Below, one piece after another: positions 56,878 to 64,000 of a stretch of DNA of 64,000 nucleotides (positions are counted from its first letter, which is position 1; every line of letters begins with the position of its first letter). Source of the stretch: Roseihalotalea indica (lineage in GTDB: Bacteria > Bacteroidota > Bacteroidia > Cytophagales > Cyclobacteriaceae). The notes beneath the pieces were generated by a model that saw only the letters and a list, made by a program, of their open reading frames with translations, made no database searches and was not told the origin of the DNA. The DNA lies in assembly GCF_022458895.1 (NCBI RefSeq), contig NZ_JAINFL010000001.1:1-64000 (forward strand), read 5' to 3'. The position numbers and the translations under genes were made by a program.

Positions 56878-57639
56878 TTAAAATGATTTGGAGATATCCA
56901 GGAAATCCCTTGATTTCAGTGATGCTCCGCCAATAAGTCCGCCATCAACATCCAGACAAGAGAAAAGCTCGTTGGCATTATCGGGCTTTACGCTGCCACC
57001 ATACAGAATTGATGTATTATTGGCCACTTCCTCACCGTACTTATCCGTAATTTGCTTACGAATGGTAGCATGCATTTCCTGAGCTTGATCTGATGAGGCA
57101 GTTTTGCCCGTGCCAATCGCCCAGATGGGTTCGTAGGCAATGACTACTTTACCAAAATCTTCGGCTGATAAATGGAATAAACTTCCCTGTATCTGCTTCT
57201 GCACATGGTCCGACTGCTCTTCGCGTTCGCGTACCTCTAAAGGCTCACCACAGCAGAAAATAGGAGTTAAGTCATGTTTTAAGGCTATTTCAATTTTAGT
57301 GGCTAGCAAAGAATCTGTTTCACCAAAATATTCCCGCCGCTCGCTATGCCCCAGAATTACATACTTCACTCCAGCCGACTTCAGCATAGCCGCCGAAATT
57401 TCACCAGTGTAAGCACCTGACTCATGATCGCTACAGTTTTGGGCACCTAAGGCGACCTGGGGGTGGTTTTCTAGTAGGGGAAGAAGTGACGTCAGATGGA
57501 TAAAGGGTGGGCATAAAACGACCTGCACGTCATCTCGTAGTTCATCTTTTACCATGTTGACTACTTCTGATGCCAGAATTTTACCTTCCTCCAGCGTTTT
57601 ATTCATCTTCCAGTTGCCGGCGACGATTTTCTTTCTCAT
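56878..57639 (-). CDS. tpiA: triose-phosphate isomerase
   Basis: Interconverts dihydroxyacetone phosphate and glyceraldehyde 3-phosphate in glycolysis. The 253-residue sequence has all catalytic residues: Lys11 in AGNWKMNK, His98 in LGHSERR and Glu170 in [11 protein letters not shown]. It is first in a leftward pair with prmA and is divergent from trmD, whose start is about 115 bases away. Confidence 0.97.
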   Translation of the reverse strand: MRKKIVAGNWKMNKTLEEGKILASEVVNMVKDELRDDVQVVLCPPFIHLTSLLPLLENHPQVALGAQNCSDHESGAYTGEISAAMLKSAGVKYVILGHSERREYFGETDSLLATKIEIALKHDLTPIFCCGEPLEVREREEQSDHVQKQIQGSLFHLSAEDFGKVVIAYEPIWAIGTGKTASSDQAQEMHATIRKQITDKYGEEVANNTSILYGGSVKPDNANELFSCLDVDGGLIGGASLKSRDFLDISKSF

Positions 57640-57755
57640 AGTGTTATTAGGGTATTCTTTGAAATTTACCTGGGTAAAGGTAAAAGATCATCCGCAATGT
57701 TATGAACATTTACTGGTCATTTTTACGTTTGCCCCCTAAATCTCCTCATCTAGTT

Positions 57756-58445
57756 ATGCAAATAGATATTATTACCTGCGTTCCGGCTCTGCTAGAAAGC
57801 CCTTTCTCCCATTCCATTCTTCAGCGGGCTCAGAATAAAGGCATTGTAGAAGTTATTGTTCATGATTTACGAGATTATGCAGTGAATAAGCATGGCCAGG
57901 TAGACGATTATGCTTTTGGTGGTGGTGCTGGTATGGTGCTCATGATTGAGCCAATTGCCCGATGTATTGAAAAACTTCGTGCTCAACGCAAGTACGATGA
58001 AGTCATCTATATGAGCCCTGACGGAGAGTTGCTCACTCAAAAGGTTGCCAACCAGCTTTCACTTAAAGAAAACCTGATTTTGTTATGCGGACACTATAAA
58101 GGAGTAGACGAGCGAGTACGAGAGCAATTCGTTACTCGCGAAATTAGTATTGGTGATTATGTATTATCCGGAGGAGAACTAGCCGCCGCTGTATTAGCTG
58201 ATTCTATTATTCGGCTGGTGCCTGGAGTATTATCTAATGAAACCTCCGCTTTATCGGATTCTTTTCAGGATGATCTGGTAGCTCCTCCTGTATATACCCG
58301 CCCCGCAGACTACCAAGGCTGGAAGGTTCCGGATGTGTTACTTTCCGGTAATCAGCAATTAATTGATGACTGGCGGGAAGAGCAGTCGGTAGCCCGCACC
58401 CAGCAACGAAGACCTAACCTCCTCTCTGGGCCTTCGGAAGACTAG
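57756..58445 (+). CDS. trmD: tRNA (guanine37-N1)-methyltransferase
   Basis: Adds a methyl group to G37 of tRNAs, preventing frameshifts. The 229-residue protein, counted from the ATG at 57756 that gives the conserved [10 protein letters not shown], has [13 protein letters not shown] and the trefoil-knot motifs [13 protein letters not shown] and [13 protein letters not shown]. The frame opens 54 bases further upstream, but that extension is not conserved family sequence. Neighbours rimM, rpsP and rplS, common partners, are absent here. Confidence 0.95.
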   Translation: MQIDIITCVPALLESPFSHSILQRAQNKGIVEVIVHDLRDYAVNKHGQVDDYAFGGGAGMVLMIEPIARCIEKLRAQRKYDEVIYMSPDGELLTQKVANQLSLKENLILLCGHYKGVDERVREQFVTREISIGDYVLSGGELAAAVLADSIIRLVPGVLSNETSALSDSFQDDLVAPPVYTRPADYQGWKVPDVLLSGNQQLIDDWREEQSVARTQQRRPNLLSGPSED

Positions 58446-58989
58446 TCGAACTGATTTAGAGGATATTCTGATAATTATGTAAGAAGCAATTTGCTATCGA
58501 GAGCGCTATTTGGCTAAGCGGGTAAGTGTAACCGGAGGCAGTTGGCAGTAAGCTGGTGACTTAATATGGCCTCCTGCCAACTGCTTACTGGTATGTTATT
58601 GAAAGAAATCAGAGTGAGATTTAGTTATTTATCTCTGATTAACCTTCCATTCTGCCCTAGGATGTACTTATCGTTGGGAGTGCTATAAATCATAGTGATT
58701 TGTATAAATAATACAATTTATTATTTCTTTATTTAAAAAAGTTTAATTAACTTGCCTTTCATACGCATGTAATATTTGTACTATAACTGAATATTACGCT
58801 TATACGTAAACTAATTTTGGCACTATTTAAACCTGTTATTTACCTTTTTCGTTAATAGCGATTACGTGTTTATACAAATTCATCTTGAATTGGTTATGAA
58901 TATAGATGGCTAAATTTAAGAAATAGGCATAAGGTTACACAGGTGCCCATATTTAGTTACTAATAATTAAGATTACTTTAAATAGTACT
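58446..58989. other. intergenic region between trmD and mltF
   Basis: A 544-base spacer. Its first part holds the second hairpin repeat (58529-58590). The rest is AT-rich, with no open frame worth calling. TTG near 58751 followed by TAATATTTG near 58769 is a possible but imperfect promoter about 215 bases before mltF. Confidence 0.4.
58529..58590 (+). repeat. hairpin repeat element, copy 2
   Basis: GCAGTTGGCAG (58538-58548) pairs exactly with CTGCCAACTGC (58574-58584), and GGAGGC (58534-58539) has its complement at 58569-58574. It begins with ACCGGAG, has GACTT in the middle and GCCTCCTG in the right arm, matching copy 1 at 42836-42884 in word order and mostly by transitions. Confidence 0.7.
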
Positions 58990-60483
58990 ATGGTGAAAGC
59001 CATGAACAAAATAAGATCACTTTCTCTTTCCTCAGCATGGGTCTTATCCATTCTAATATGGGTAAGCGCCTGTAAAGAAGAAGGAGAACTGATGCAGCAG
59101 GGCGAAGAAGAGCAAGGCGATCCTTCACCCGTACAGTACGATCTGACGCAAATTCAGTCTCGCGATACTCTGATCGCCATTTTGAACAATAGTTCAACTG
59201 GCTACTTCATTTACCGGGGGCAACCCATGGGCTATGAGTATGAGTTATTAACGTTATTGGCTGATGCCTTAGATCTGGAGCTTGAGATTAAACTTACCAG
59301 CAGTATAGATAGTGCTATTAAAATGCTGAATGCCGGTGAGGGCGATATCATCGCTTATAATATGGCGGTTACGTCGCAACACAAGGAACGAGTGGCTTTT
59401 ACCGAGCATCATAACGAGGTAAAGCAGGTTCTGGTACAACGAAAGCCGCCCAATTGGCGACAGATGAAGCGGCATGAGATTGAAGAATCAGTGATTCGCA
59501 ATCCGTTGGCGCTAGATGGGAAAGATGTTTTTGTGCCTACCAGTTCATCATATGCTATCCGGCTTGAAAATTTATCAGAAGAGATTGGGGGAGAAATTAA
59601 TATTGTAGAAAAAGATCTGGAATCGGAAACCCTTATTAAAATGGTAGCCGACGGAGAAATTGACTATACAGTGGCGAAGGAGGACGTAGCCTTGGTAAAT
59701 GCTACTTATTACCCTATTATTGATGCCAGCACCCCAGTAAGCTTTCCCCAAAAGATTGCCTGGGCAACCCGCACTAACGCTCCTCAACTGCTGGAAGCTG
59801 TTAATGCCTGGATTCGGGGCATGAAGCAGGAAACTGACTATTACGTTATCTATAACAAATACTATAAAAGCCCTAAAGCAATCCTCCGCCGGGTTCGTAG
59901 CGATTACTCATCATTAACTGGAAACACTATTTCTCCTTATGATGATGCTATCAAAACAGCGGCTGATAGTTTAGGGTGGGACTGGCGTCTGTTAGCAGCG
60001 CAAGCTTACCAGGAATCGCGGTTTGACGCTGAAGCAGAATCGTGGGCCGGAGCAGTAGGACTCATGCAATTAATGCCCAGCACTGGCGAAATTTATGGCG
60101 TAACCAATATGCATGAGCCTACAGAAAGTTTGCGCGCTGGTGCAGCTTACTTAAGGTGGCTTGACAAAATATGGCAAAAATACATTCCTGATGAGCAAGA
60201 GCGCTTAAAATTTGTTCTGGCTTCTTACAATGCTGGTCAGGGACATGTGCTGGATGCTCGTCGTCTGGCTCGTAAATACGGCAAAAACCCTGATTCCTGG
60301 GCCGATGTATCGGAGTATCTATTGCTAAAATCTGACCCGGAATATTATAATGATCCACTATCAAAATCTGGGTATGCACGAGGAGCGGAGCCAGTTAATT
60401 ATGTTCGGGAAATATTGAATCGTTACGAGCGATATAAACAATTGGTAGGAGATGACACCGCTGTAGCCAGTATAAGCACGTAA
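58990..60483 (+). CDS. mltF: membrane-bound lytic murein transglycosylase F-like lipoprotein
   Basis: Cleaves peptidoglycan glycan strands to 1,6-anhydro ends. The 497-residue protein (a Met at 5 is an alternative start) has a lipobox VSAC with Cys28. A periplasmic solute-binding-like domain (about 55-290, including GYEYELLTLLADAL) is followed by a lytic transglycosylase domain (about 315-460). Catalytic Glu342 lies in QAYQESRFD, followed by GAVGLMQLMP and ASYNAGQGH. This two-domain order is that of MltF. A terminator follows. Confidence 0.94.
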   Translation: MVKAMNKIRSLSLSSAWVLSILIWVSACKEEGELMQQGEEEQGDPSPVQYDLTQIQSRDTLIAILNNSSTGYFIYRGQPMGYEYELLTLLADALDLELEIKLTSSIDSAIKMLNAGEGDIIAYNMAVTSQHKERVAFTEHHNEVKQVLVQRKPPNWRQMKRHEIEESVIRNPLALDGKDVFVPTSSSYAIRLENLSEEIGGEINIVEKDLESETLIKMVADGEIDYTVAKEDVALVNATYYPIIDASTPVSFPQKIAWATRTNAPQLLEAVNAWIRGMKQETDYYVIYNKYYKSPKAILRRVRSDYSSLTGNTISPYDDAIKTAADSLGWDWRLLAAQAYQESRFDAEAESWAGAVGLMQLMPSTGEIYGVTNMHEPTESLRAGAAYLRWLDKIWQKYIPDEQERLKFVLASYNAGQGHVLDARRLARKYGKNPDSWADVSEYLLLKSDPEYYNDPLSKSGYARGAEPVNYVREILNRYERYKQLVGDDTAVASIST

Positions 60484-60505
60484 TCTACCGGCAAAAATAT
60501 TATTA

Positions 60506-60536
60506 AAAAAGCACCTGTAAACTAGGTGTTTTTTTT
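60506..60536 (+). terminator. terminator between mltF and the carotenoid desaturase
   Basis: A short stem (AGCACCT at 60510-60516 with AGGTGTT at 60524-60530) is followed by eight T. The A-run on its left side gives a T-run on the minus strand, so it may stop both converging genes. Confidence 0.75.
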
Positions 60537-60565
60537 ATGCCTAATCAGGCACAAGAGCAACTGCA

Positions 60566-62035
60566 TTAACTCATTGGAACCTGATCTACGGCAATCTTTG
60601 CCGAGAGTAAACTCAGTGGAATTCCACCTCCTGGATGCACACTTCCCCCGCAGAAGTATAACCCTTTAATCTTACGGCTAAAATTTGCATGACGTAAAAA
60701 TGCGGCGTATCGATTATTAGAGCTGTTTCCGTACAAAGCCCCTTGAGAGGAAGAGGTTCGGCTTTCAATTGTCCGAGGATCTAAAATCTCTTCACACTCA
60801 ATGAGAGTGCGAATATCTACGTGCAAAAGGCGGCTCAGTTTTTTCAGAATAGCTTCGCGCGCTTCACTGATTAATTGATTCCAGTCCTGTCCGTCATTAT
60901 TGGGCACATTAATCATGACAAACCAGTTCTCGCAACCCTCCGGTGCGTCATCCGGCTTGTATTTTGACGTGATATTCACGTAAACGGTTGGGTCATGATA
61001 AATCGTTTTTTTCTGGAAAATATGCTCAAACTCTTTCTGATAGTTCTGACTGAAAAAGATATTGTGCAAGTCCAGTGAGGGGAAGGTCTGCCGTATTCCC
61101 CAGTAAAAAATTAGCGCCGAGCTTGACTTGGGTTGATTTAGCAGCCGCGTAGGAGGGGGGACCTGAGGCAGTAGCTTTTTATACGTATTTACTACATCCA
61201 TATTGCTGACAATCAGATCGTAAGAGTGCATTTCGCCGTTTACTTGCAAACCCTGAACCTCCTTCAAGGAAGTTTGAATCTTTTCAACTCTTGCCTGGAA
61301 GTGAAAGGTGACTCCCGAACGCTGTGCCAGTTTATAGAGACTTCGTGTAATCGAGTTCATCCCTTCTTTGGGAAAGAAAGCTCCTATGTTGTACTCCAGA
61401 TGCGGAATGATATTCATCGTTGCCGGAGTCTGGTAAGGGTCAGAGCCATTGTAGGTGGCATAGCGGTTAAACAATTGGGTAACGCGCTCATCTTTAAACT
61501 GCTGCTCATTGGCTTGGTTCATGCTGCGGAAAAAATCCAGACGATGCAATTGACTATAGGCTTTCAGTGCCTTCTGGTTTACAAACGTTTGCCACCGATG
61601 CAGCGACCGTTTCATGAATAAATCAGCCAGGGTTTCGTACAGATGGGCACTACGGCTTAGGGCCTGCTGCACCGCTTCCGGTGACTCGTGGGTTTTATCG
61701 CTAATTTCCTGTAGAAACTGTTCCCGATCAGCAAAAGCTCGTAGAAAGGTGCCGTCTTCGTAAAAATAATGGCAGTTAACGGGTAATTTAAAGTACTGAA
61801 AGTGTTCTTCAGGTTGCTCGCCTGATAAGGTAAACAGCTCATCGACCAGCTCCGGCAGAGTGAATAAGGAAGGCCCCGCATCGAAGCGATAGCCCTGACA
61901 AGTAATTTCGCTTAATTTTCCTCCTGGGTAGGCATTAGCCTCAAATACATCTACCTCATAGCCTTTATTCGCCAATCGGATAGCCGCGGCAATACCAGCG
62001 ATGCCTGCTCCAATCACTCCGGCCCGTTTTACCAT
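60566..62035 (-). CDS. crtI: CrtI-type phytoene/carotenoid desaturase
   Basis: An FAD-dependent desaturase of carotenoid synthesis. The 489-residue protein begins with the dinucleotide site GAGIAGIAAAIRLANKGYEV and YPGGK. It ends with the family's C-terminal block (GLYFCGGSVHPGGGIP). Sequence alone does not separate phytoene desaturase from the related CrtD or CrtN enzymes. No phytoene synthase (crtB) is adjacent, although the two are often paired in Bacteroidota. The TMEM220-family gene lies 17 bases upstream on the same strand. Confidence 0.88.
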   Translation of the reverse strand: MVKRAGVIGAGIAGIAAAIRLANKGYEVDVFEANAYPGGKLSEITCQGYRFDAGPSLFTLPELVDELFTLSGEQPEEHFQYFKLPVNCHYFYEDGTFLRAFADREQFLQEISDKTHESPEAVQQALSRSAHLYETLADLFMKRSLHRWQTFVNQKALKAYSQLHRLDFFRSMNQANEQQFKDERVTQLFNRYATYNGSDPYQTPATMNIIPHLEYNIGAFFPKEGMNSITRSLYKLAQRSGVTFHFQARVEKIQTSLKEVQGLQVNGEMHSYDLIVSNMDVVNTYKKLLPQVPPPTRLLNQPKSSSALIFYWGIRQTFPSLDLHNIFFSQNYQKEFEHIFQKKTIYHDPTVYVNITSKYKPDDAPEGCENWFVMINVPNNDGQDWNQLISEAREAILKKLSRLLHVDIRTLIECEEILDPRTIESRTSSSQGALYGNSSNNRYAAFLRHANFSRKIKGLYFCGGSVHPGGGIPLSLLSAKIAVDQVPMS

Positions 62036-62052
62036 AAAATTTATGCTGTTTT

Positions 62053-62418
62053 CTAGGATATCTTTCGCTGCTGAAACCAGAGAAATACTAGTGCAGCCAT
62101 ACCTATTAACAGCCCAAAGGCTTCCCGGGTTTGCTCAATCCAGGGCTTATCGTCCGACATCTGCACGTTTACCAAGCCGTCGTCATGGCCAAACCAATCT
62201 ACGATGCTGGGGGATAGATAGAGAAAGAAGAGCACGAAGGCAGCAATACCTAGAAGAAGTAGCGGTTTATAATAGCGGTTAAATACCGCCAAACCAGCCA
62301 TTACAGACACATAACCATACAGCAGAATCCAATGGATAGGATCAGGGTCATTGCGTTGGAAAAACGCAAACAGCGCAAACAGCAGCGCCAGCAGGATATT
62401 AACAATTTTGATTACCAT
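62053..62418 (-). CDS. TMEM220-family membrane protein
   Basis: A 121-residue protein with four helices. The family signature is FQRNDPDPIHWILLYG (residues 20-35), just after the first helix. The function of the family is unknown. It lies 17 bases before the desaturase gene, so the pair may share a transcript, and is separated from the DUF1080 gene by a terminator. Confidence 0.85.
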   Translation of the reverse strand: MVIKIVNILLALLFALFAFFQRNDPDPIHWILLYGYVSVMAGLAVFNRYYKPLLLLGIAAFVLFFLYLSPSIVDWFGHDDGLVNVQMSDDKPWIEQTREAFGLLIGMAALVFLWFQQRKIS

Positions 62419-62428
62419 GATTCAGTAT

Positions 62429-62457
62429 TAAAAAAAGCCGCACTTTCATGCAGCTTT
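62429..62457 (-). terminator. terminator of the oxidoreductase-DUF1080 unit
   Basis: AAAGCCGCA (62434-62442) pairs with TGCAGCTTT (62449-62457) with one mismatch. On the minus strand it runs into seven T. It lies 20 bases past the DUF1080 stop. Confidence 0.75.
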
Positions 62458-62477
62458 ATGTCTATCGTTAGGATGAA

Positions 62478-63290
62478 TTACAATTCTCGTATCCAGATGT
62501 TTCGGAAGCTTACAGGGTTGCCATGATTCTGCAATACAATGGGCCCTTTTCCATGAGCAACAACGGGTGGCTGTCCGATATAAGCGGTATTGCCTTGGAT
62601 TGCCGAATGGTTCTGAATCAGCACTCCATTGTGTAGTACCGTAACGTAACCGGGCTCTAACCGGGCTCCATTCTTTTCGCTGAACTTGGGCGCGGTATAA
62701 ATAATATCGTATACTTCCCACTCCGATGTTGGCTTCATCGCATTAACTAACGGCGGATGCTGCTTATAAATACTACCGGCCTGCCCATTCACATACGTTT
62801 TATTATCGTAAGAATCCAGTACCTGCACTTCGTATAGACCTTGTAAAAACACTCCGCTGTTGCCTCGGCCTTGCCCTTCGCCCTGTACTTCCTGAGGAGA
62901 TCTCCACTCGATATGTAACTGGAAATTATCAAATGTCTCTTTGGTTTTAATACTTCCGCCTTCGGGGTTTACCGTAAAATAACCATCGGTTACTTCCCAC
63001 TGGGGTTCTCCTAAGCTCGTCCAATCTACGGTGTATTGTCCCCCTTCATAGTTGATGGGTGGGCTACCTTGCTGCACTCCCTCCCATTGGGAAAGATCCG
63101 TTCCATCAAACAGCACAATCGCATCGGATGGGGGCTGGTTGTTTTCGCCCGGCGTTACTTTGGCCGGCTCGGGTTCGTAGTATTCGGTATCTTCAGGCTT
63201 GTAATTACCCTCGTGTAACATATCCTGAGCCATGACTGATGACCCGGCAGCAAGTACAAATAAACTGGTTAAGATGTGTTTAGTATTCAT
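62478..63290 (-). CDS. secreted DUF1080 (3-keto-disaccharide hydrolase) protein
   Basis: A 270-residue exported protein with a signal peptide (about 1-21, ending SVMAQ). One DUF1080 concanavalin-like domain spans about 55-268 (IVLFDGTDLSQWEG, then FQLHIEWRSP and GNSGVFLQG). Members are linked to hydrolysis of 3-keto-glycosides and are common beside Gfo/Idh/MocA oxidoreductases, as here. The oxidoreductase gene ends 29 bases upstream. The sugar handled is unknown. Confidence 0.9.
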   Translation of the reverse strand: MNTKHILTSLFVLAAGSSVMAQDMLHEGNYKPEDTEYYEPEPAKVTPGENNQPPSDAIVLFDGTDLSQWEGVQQGSPPINYEGGQYTVDWTSLGEPQWEVTDGYFTVNPEGGSIKTKETFDNFQLHIEWRSPQEVQGEGQGRGNSGVFLQGLYEVQVLDSYDNKTYVNGQAGSIYKQHPPLVNAMKPTSEWEVYDIIYTAPKFSEKNGARLEPGYVTVLHNGVLIQNHSAIQGNTAYIGQPPVVAHGKGPIVLQNHGNPVSFRNIWIREL

Positions 63291-63319
63291 TCAATTGGCT
63301 AATTATTAATTTTTATTGA

Positions 63320-64000
63320 TTACACTGTTGGTAGTTTCCACTTTCCGTGGTATTCGGCTTTAAGTAAGGCATTAGCCTCAGTATCGTTTTTAAATTCTCC
63401 CTTCTGATCATCCCAGTAAACTTTTCGGCCGGTTTTGTATGCTACGTTCCCTAATTGAGCATTCATGGCGGCTAGTTTACCTACCTCTATACTGCAAACG
63501 GGTTTTTCCCGGGTTTTTATACTTTCAATAAAGTTCTGAGCATGTTTATCTAAACCGCTGGGGCCGTTGCGATACTGAATTGGCATAGCCTCGGTTTTGT
63601 ATTTGCCGTTTTCATCCTCAGGAATCACCTCCCACTTACCCCGATCTACTACCAGCGTACCATCATTTCCAATAAACGCCACCCCGTGGTCTCGCCCGTA
63701 GGGCCCCAGGTCTATGCCCACAGCATGTTCCCAAAGCATAGAGAACCCATCGAACTCGTATACTGCCTGTAACGTGTCGGGAGTTTCAGCAGCATCGTCA
63801 GGGTAAGCAAATTTGCCACCGGAGGCCAGCACAGATTTAGGGGCTTTGGCATCCATGCCGGCCAGCACCATGTCAATCAGGTGCACTCCCCAGTCAGTCA
63901 TCAGCCCACCGGCGTAATCCCAGAACCAGCGGAAAGTGAAATGGAATCGATTTTCATTAAAAGGTCGGTCGGGAGCGGGGCCCAGCCACATATCATAGTT
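63320..64000 (-). CDS. Gfo/Idh/MocA family oxidoreductase, 3' part only
   Basis: The C-terminal 226 residues of a sugar or glycoside dehydrogenase; the 5' part, with the NAD-binding fold, lies beyond the right edge. The visible part begins with NYDMWLGPAP. It holds the substrate-domain block TDWGVHLIDMVLAGMD, whose His is at the usual catalytic position, and a late conserved GKLAAMNAQLGNVA. The family oxidises a sugar hydroxyl to a keto group, which would supply the 3-keto substrate of the DUF1080 protein 29 bases downstream; that pairing is inference. Confidence 0.9.
   Translation of the reverse strand, partial: NYDMWLGPAPDRPFNENRFHFTFRWFWDYAGGLMTDWGVHLIDMVLAGMDAKAPKSVLASGGKFAYPDDAAETPDTLQAVYEFDGFSMLWEHAVGIDLGPYGRDHGVAFIGNDGTLVVDRGKWEVIPEDENGKYKTEAMPIQYRNGPSGLDKHAQNFIESIKTREKPVCSIEVGKLAAMNAQLGNVAYKTGRKVYWDDQKGEFKNDTEANALLKAEYHGKWKLPTV

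Noticed and set aside
1..64000. Mobile elements, CRISPR arrays, toxin-antitoxin pairs, defence systems or a biosynthetic cluster
   Set aside because: No transposase, integrase, Cas, restriction, toxin or assembly-line synthase gene is recognisable; the identified genes are mostly core functions with even base use.

Overview
The window is a stretch of Bacteroidota chromosome, most likely from a Cytophagales-type marine or soil bacterium. Four things point there: a protein with FG-GAP repeats and a C-terminal type IX secretion sorting domain; an Oar-like TonB-dependent receptor with a carboxypeptidase-regulatory N-terminal domain; a partial Bacteroides-aerotolerance (Bat) cluster; and promoters of the Bacteroidota form (TTTG, 19 bases, TAnnTTTG) with little Shine-Dalgarno sequence. 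Genes are dense, base use looks even, and I see no insertion sequence, phage, integrase, CRISPR array or tRNA gene. This is essentially core genome.

Layout. 1-751: what looks like the promoter and leader of an rRNA operon reading left out of the window, then the terminator of the first gene. 0.75-8.4 kb: an S41 protease; a rightward cluster (hemerythrin/RIC-like protein, ruvX, def, nitrilase) meeting a leftward cluster (FG-GAP/T9SS protein, tag, an unknown gene). 8.5-10.9 kb: rpmH, rnpA and a second S41 protease. 11-15.6 kb: fused aspartokinase-homoserine dehydrogenase, a small outer-membrane barrel, deoC and acylphosphatase. 15.6-20.6 kb: tamB. 20.9-25.2 kb: DUF58, a membrane-anchored protein and BatA, then a thiolase. 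25.2-30.1 kb: a four-gene tripartite efflux operon (ATPase, MacA, MacB, TolC). 30.3-33.8 kb: a secreted nucleoside hydrolase with a sugar transporter, and an M23 peptidase.

34.2-46.5 kb holds the 2-oxoglutarate dehydrogenase genes sucA and sucB (E2 with two lipoyl domains). They are separated from lpdA (E3) by a Crp-family regulator, the Oar-like receptor, a secreted nucleotide pyrophosphatase/phosphodiesterase and a small membrane protein. Two very similar terminators bound the Crp-receptor-phosphodiesterase module. 46.7-50.5 kb: NlpC/P60 lipoprotein, NUDIX hydrolase, M20 dipeptidase, plsY. 51-55.9 kb: a 1612-residue predicted secreted protein of unknown function with an acidic, tryptophan-rich linker and a winged-helix-like segment. 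56-60.5 kb: prmA, tpiA, trmD, mltF. 60.6-64 kb: a carotenoid desaturase, a TMEM220-family protein, a DUF1080 protein and the 3' part of a Gfo/Idh/MocA oxidoreductase cut by the window edge.

I found no convincing wholly new system. The points most worth a second look are the large secreted protein, a dispersed hairpin repeat present twice, the terminator-bounded module inside the 2-oxoglutarate dehydrogenase genes, a RIC-like protein that lacks the family's cysteine pair, the secreted nucleoside hydrolase with its transporter, and a coding-like remnant between tamB and the Bat genes.
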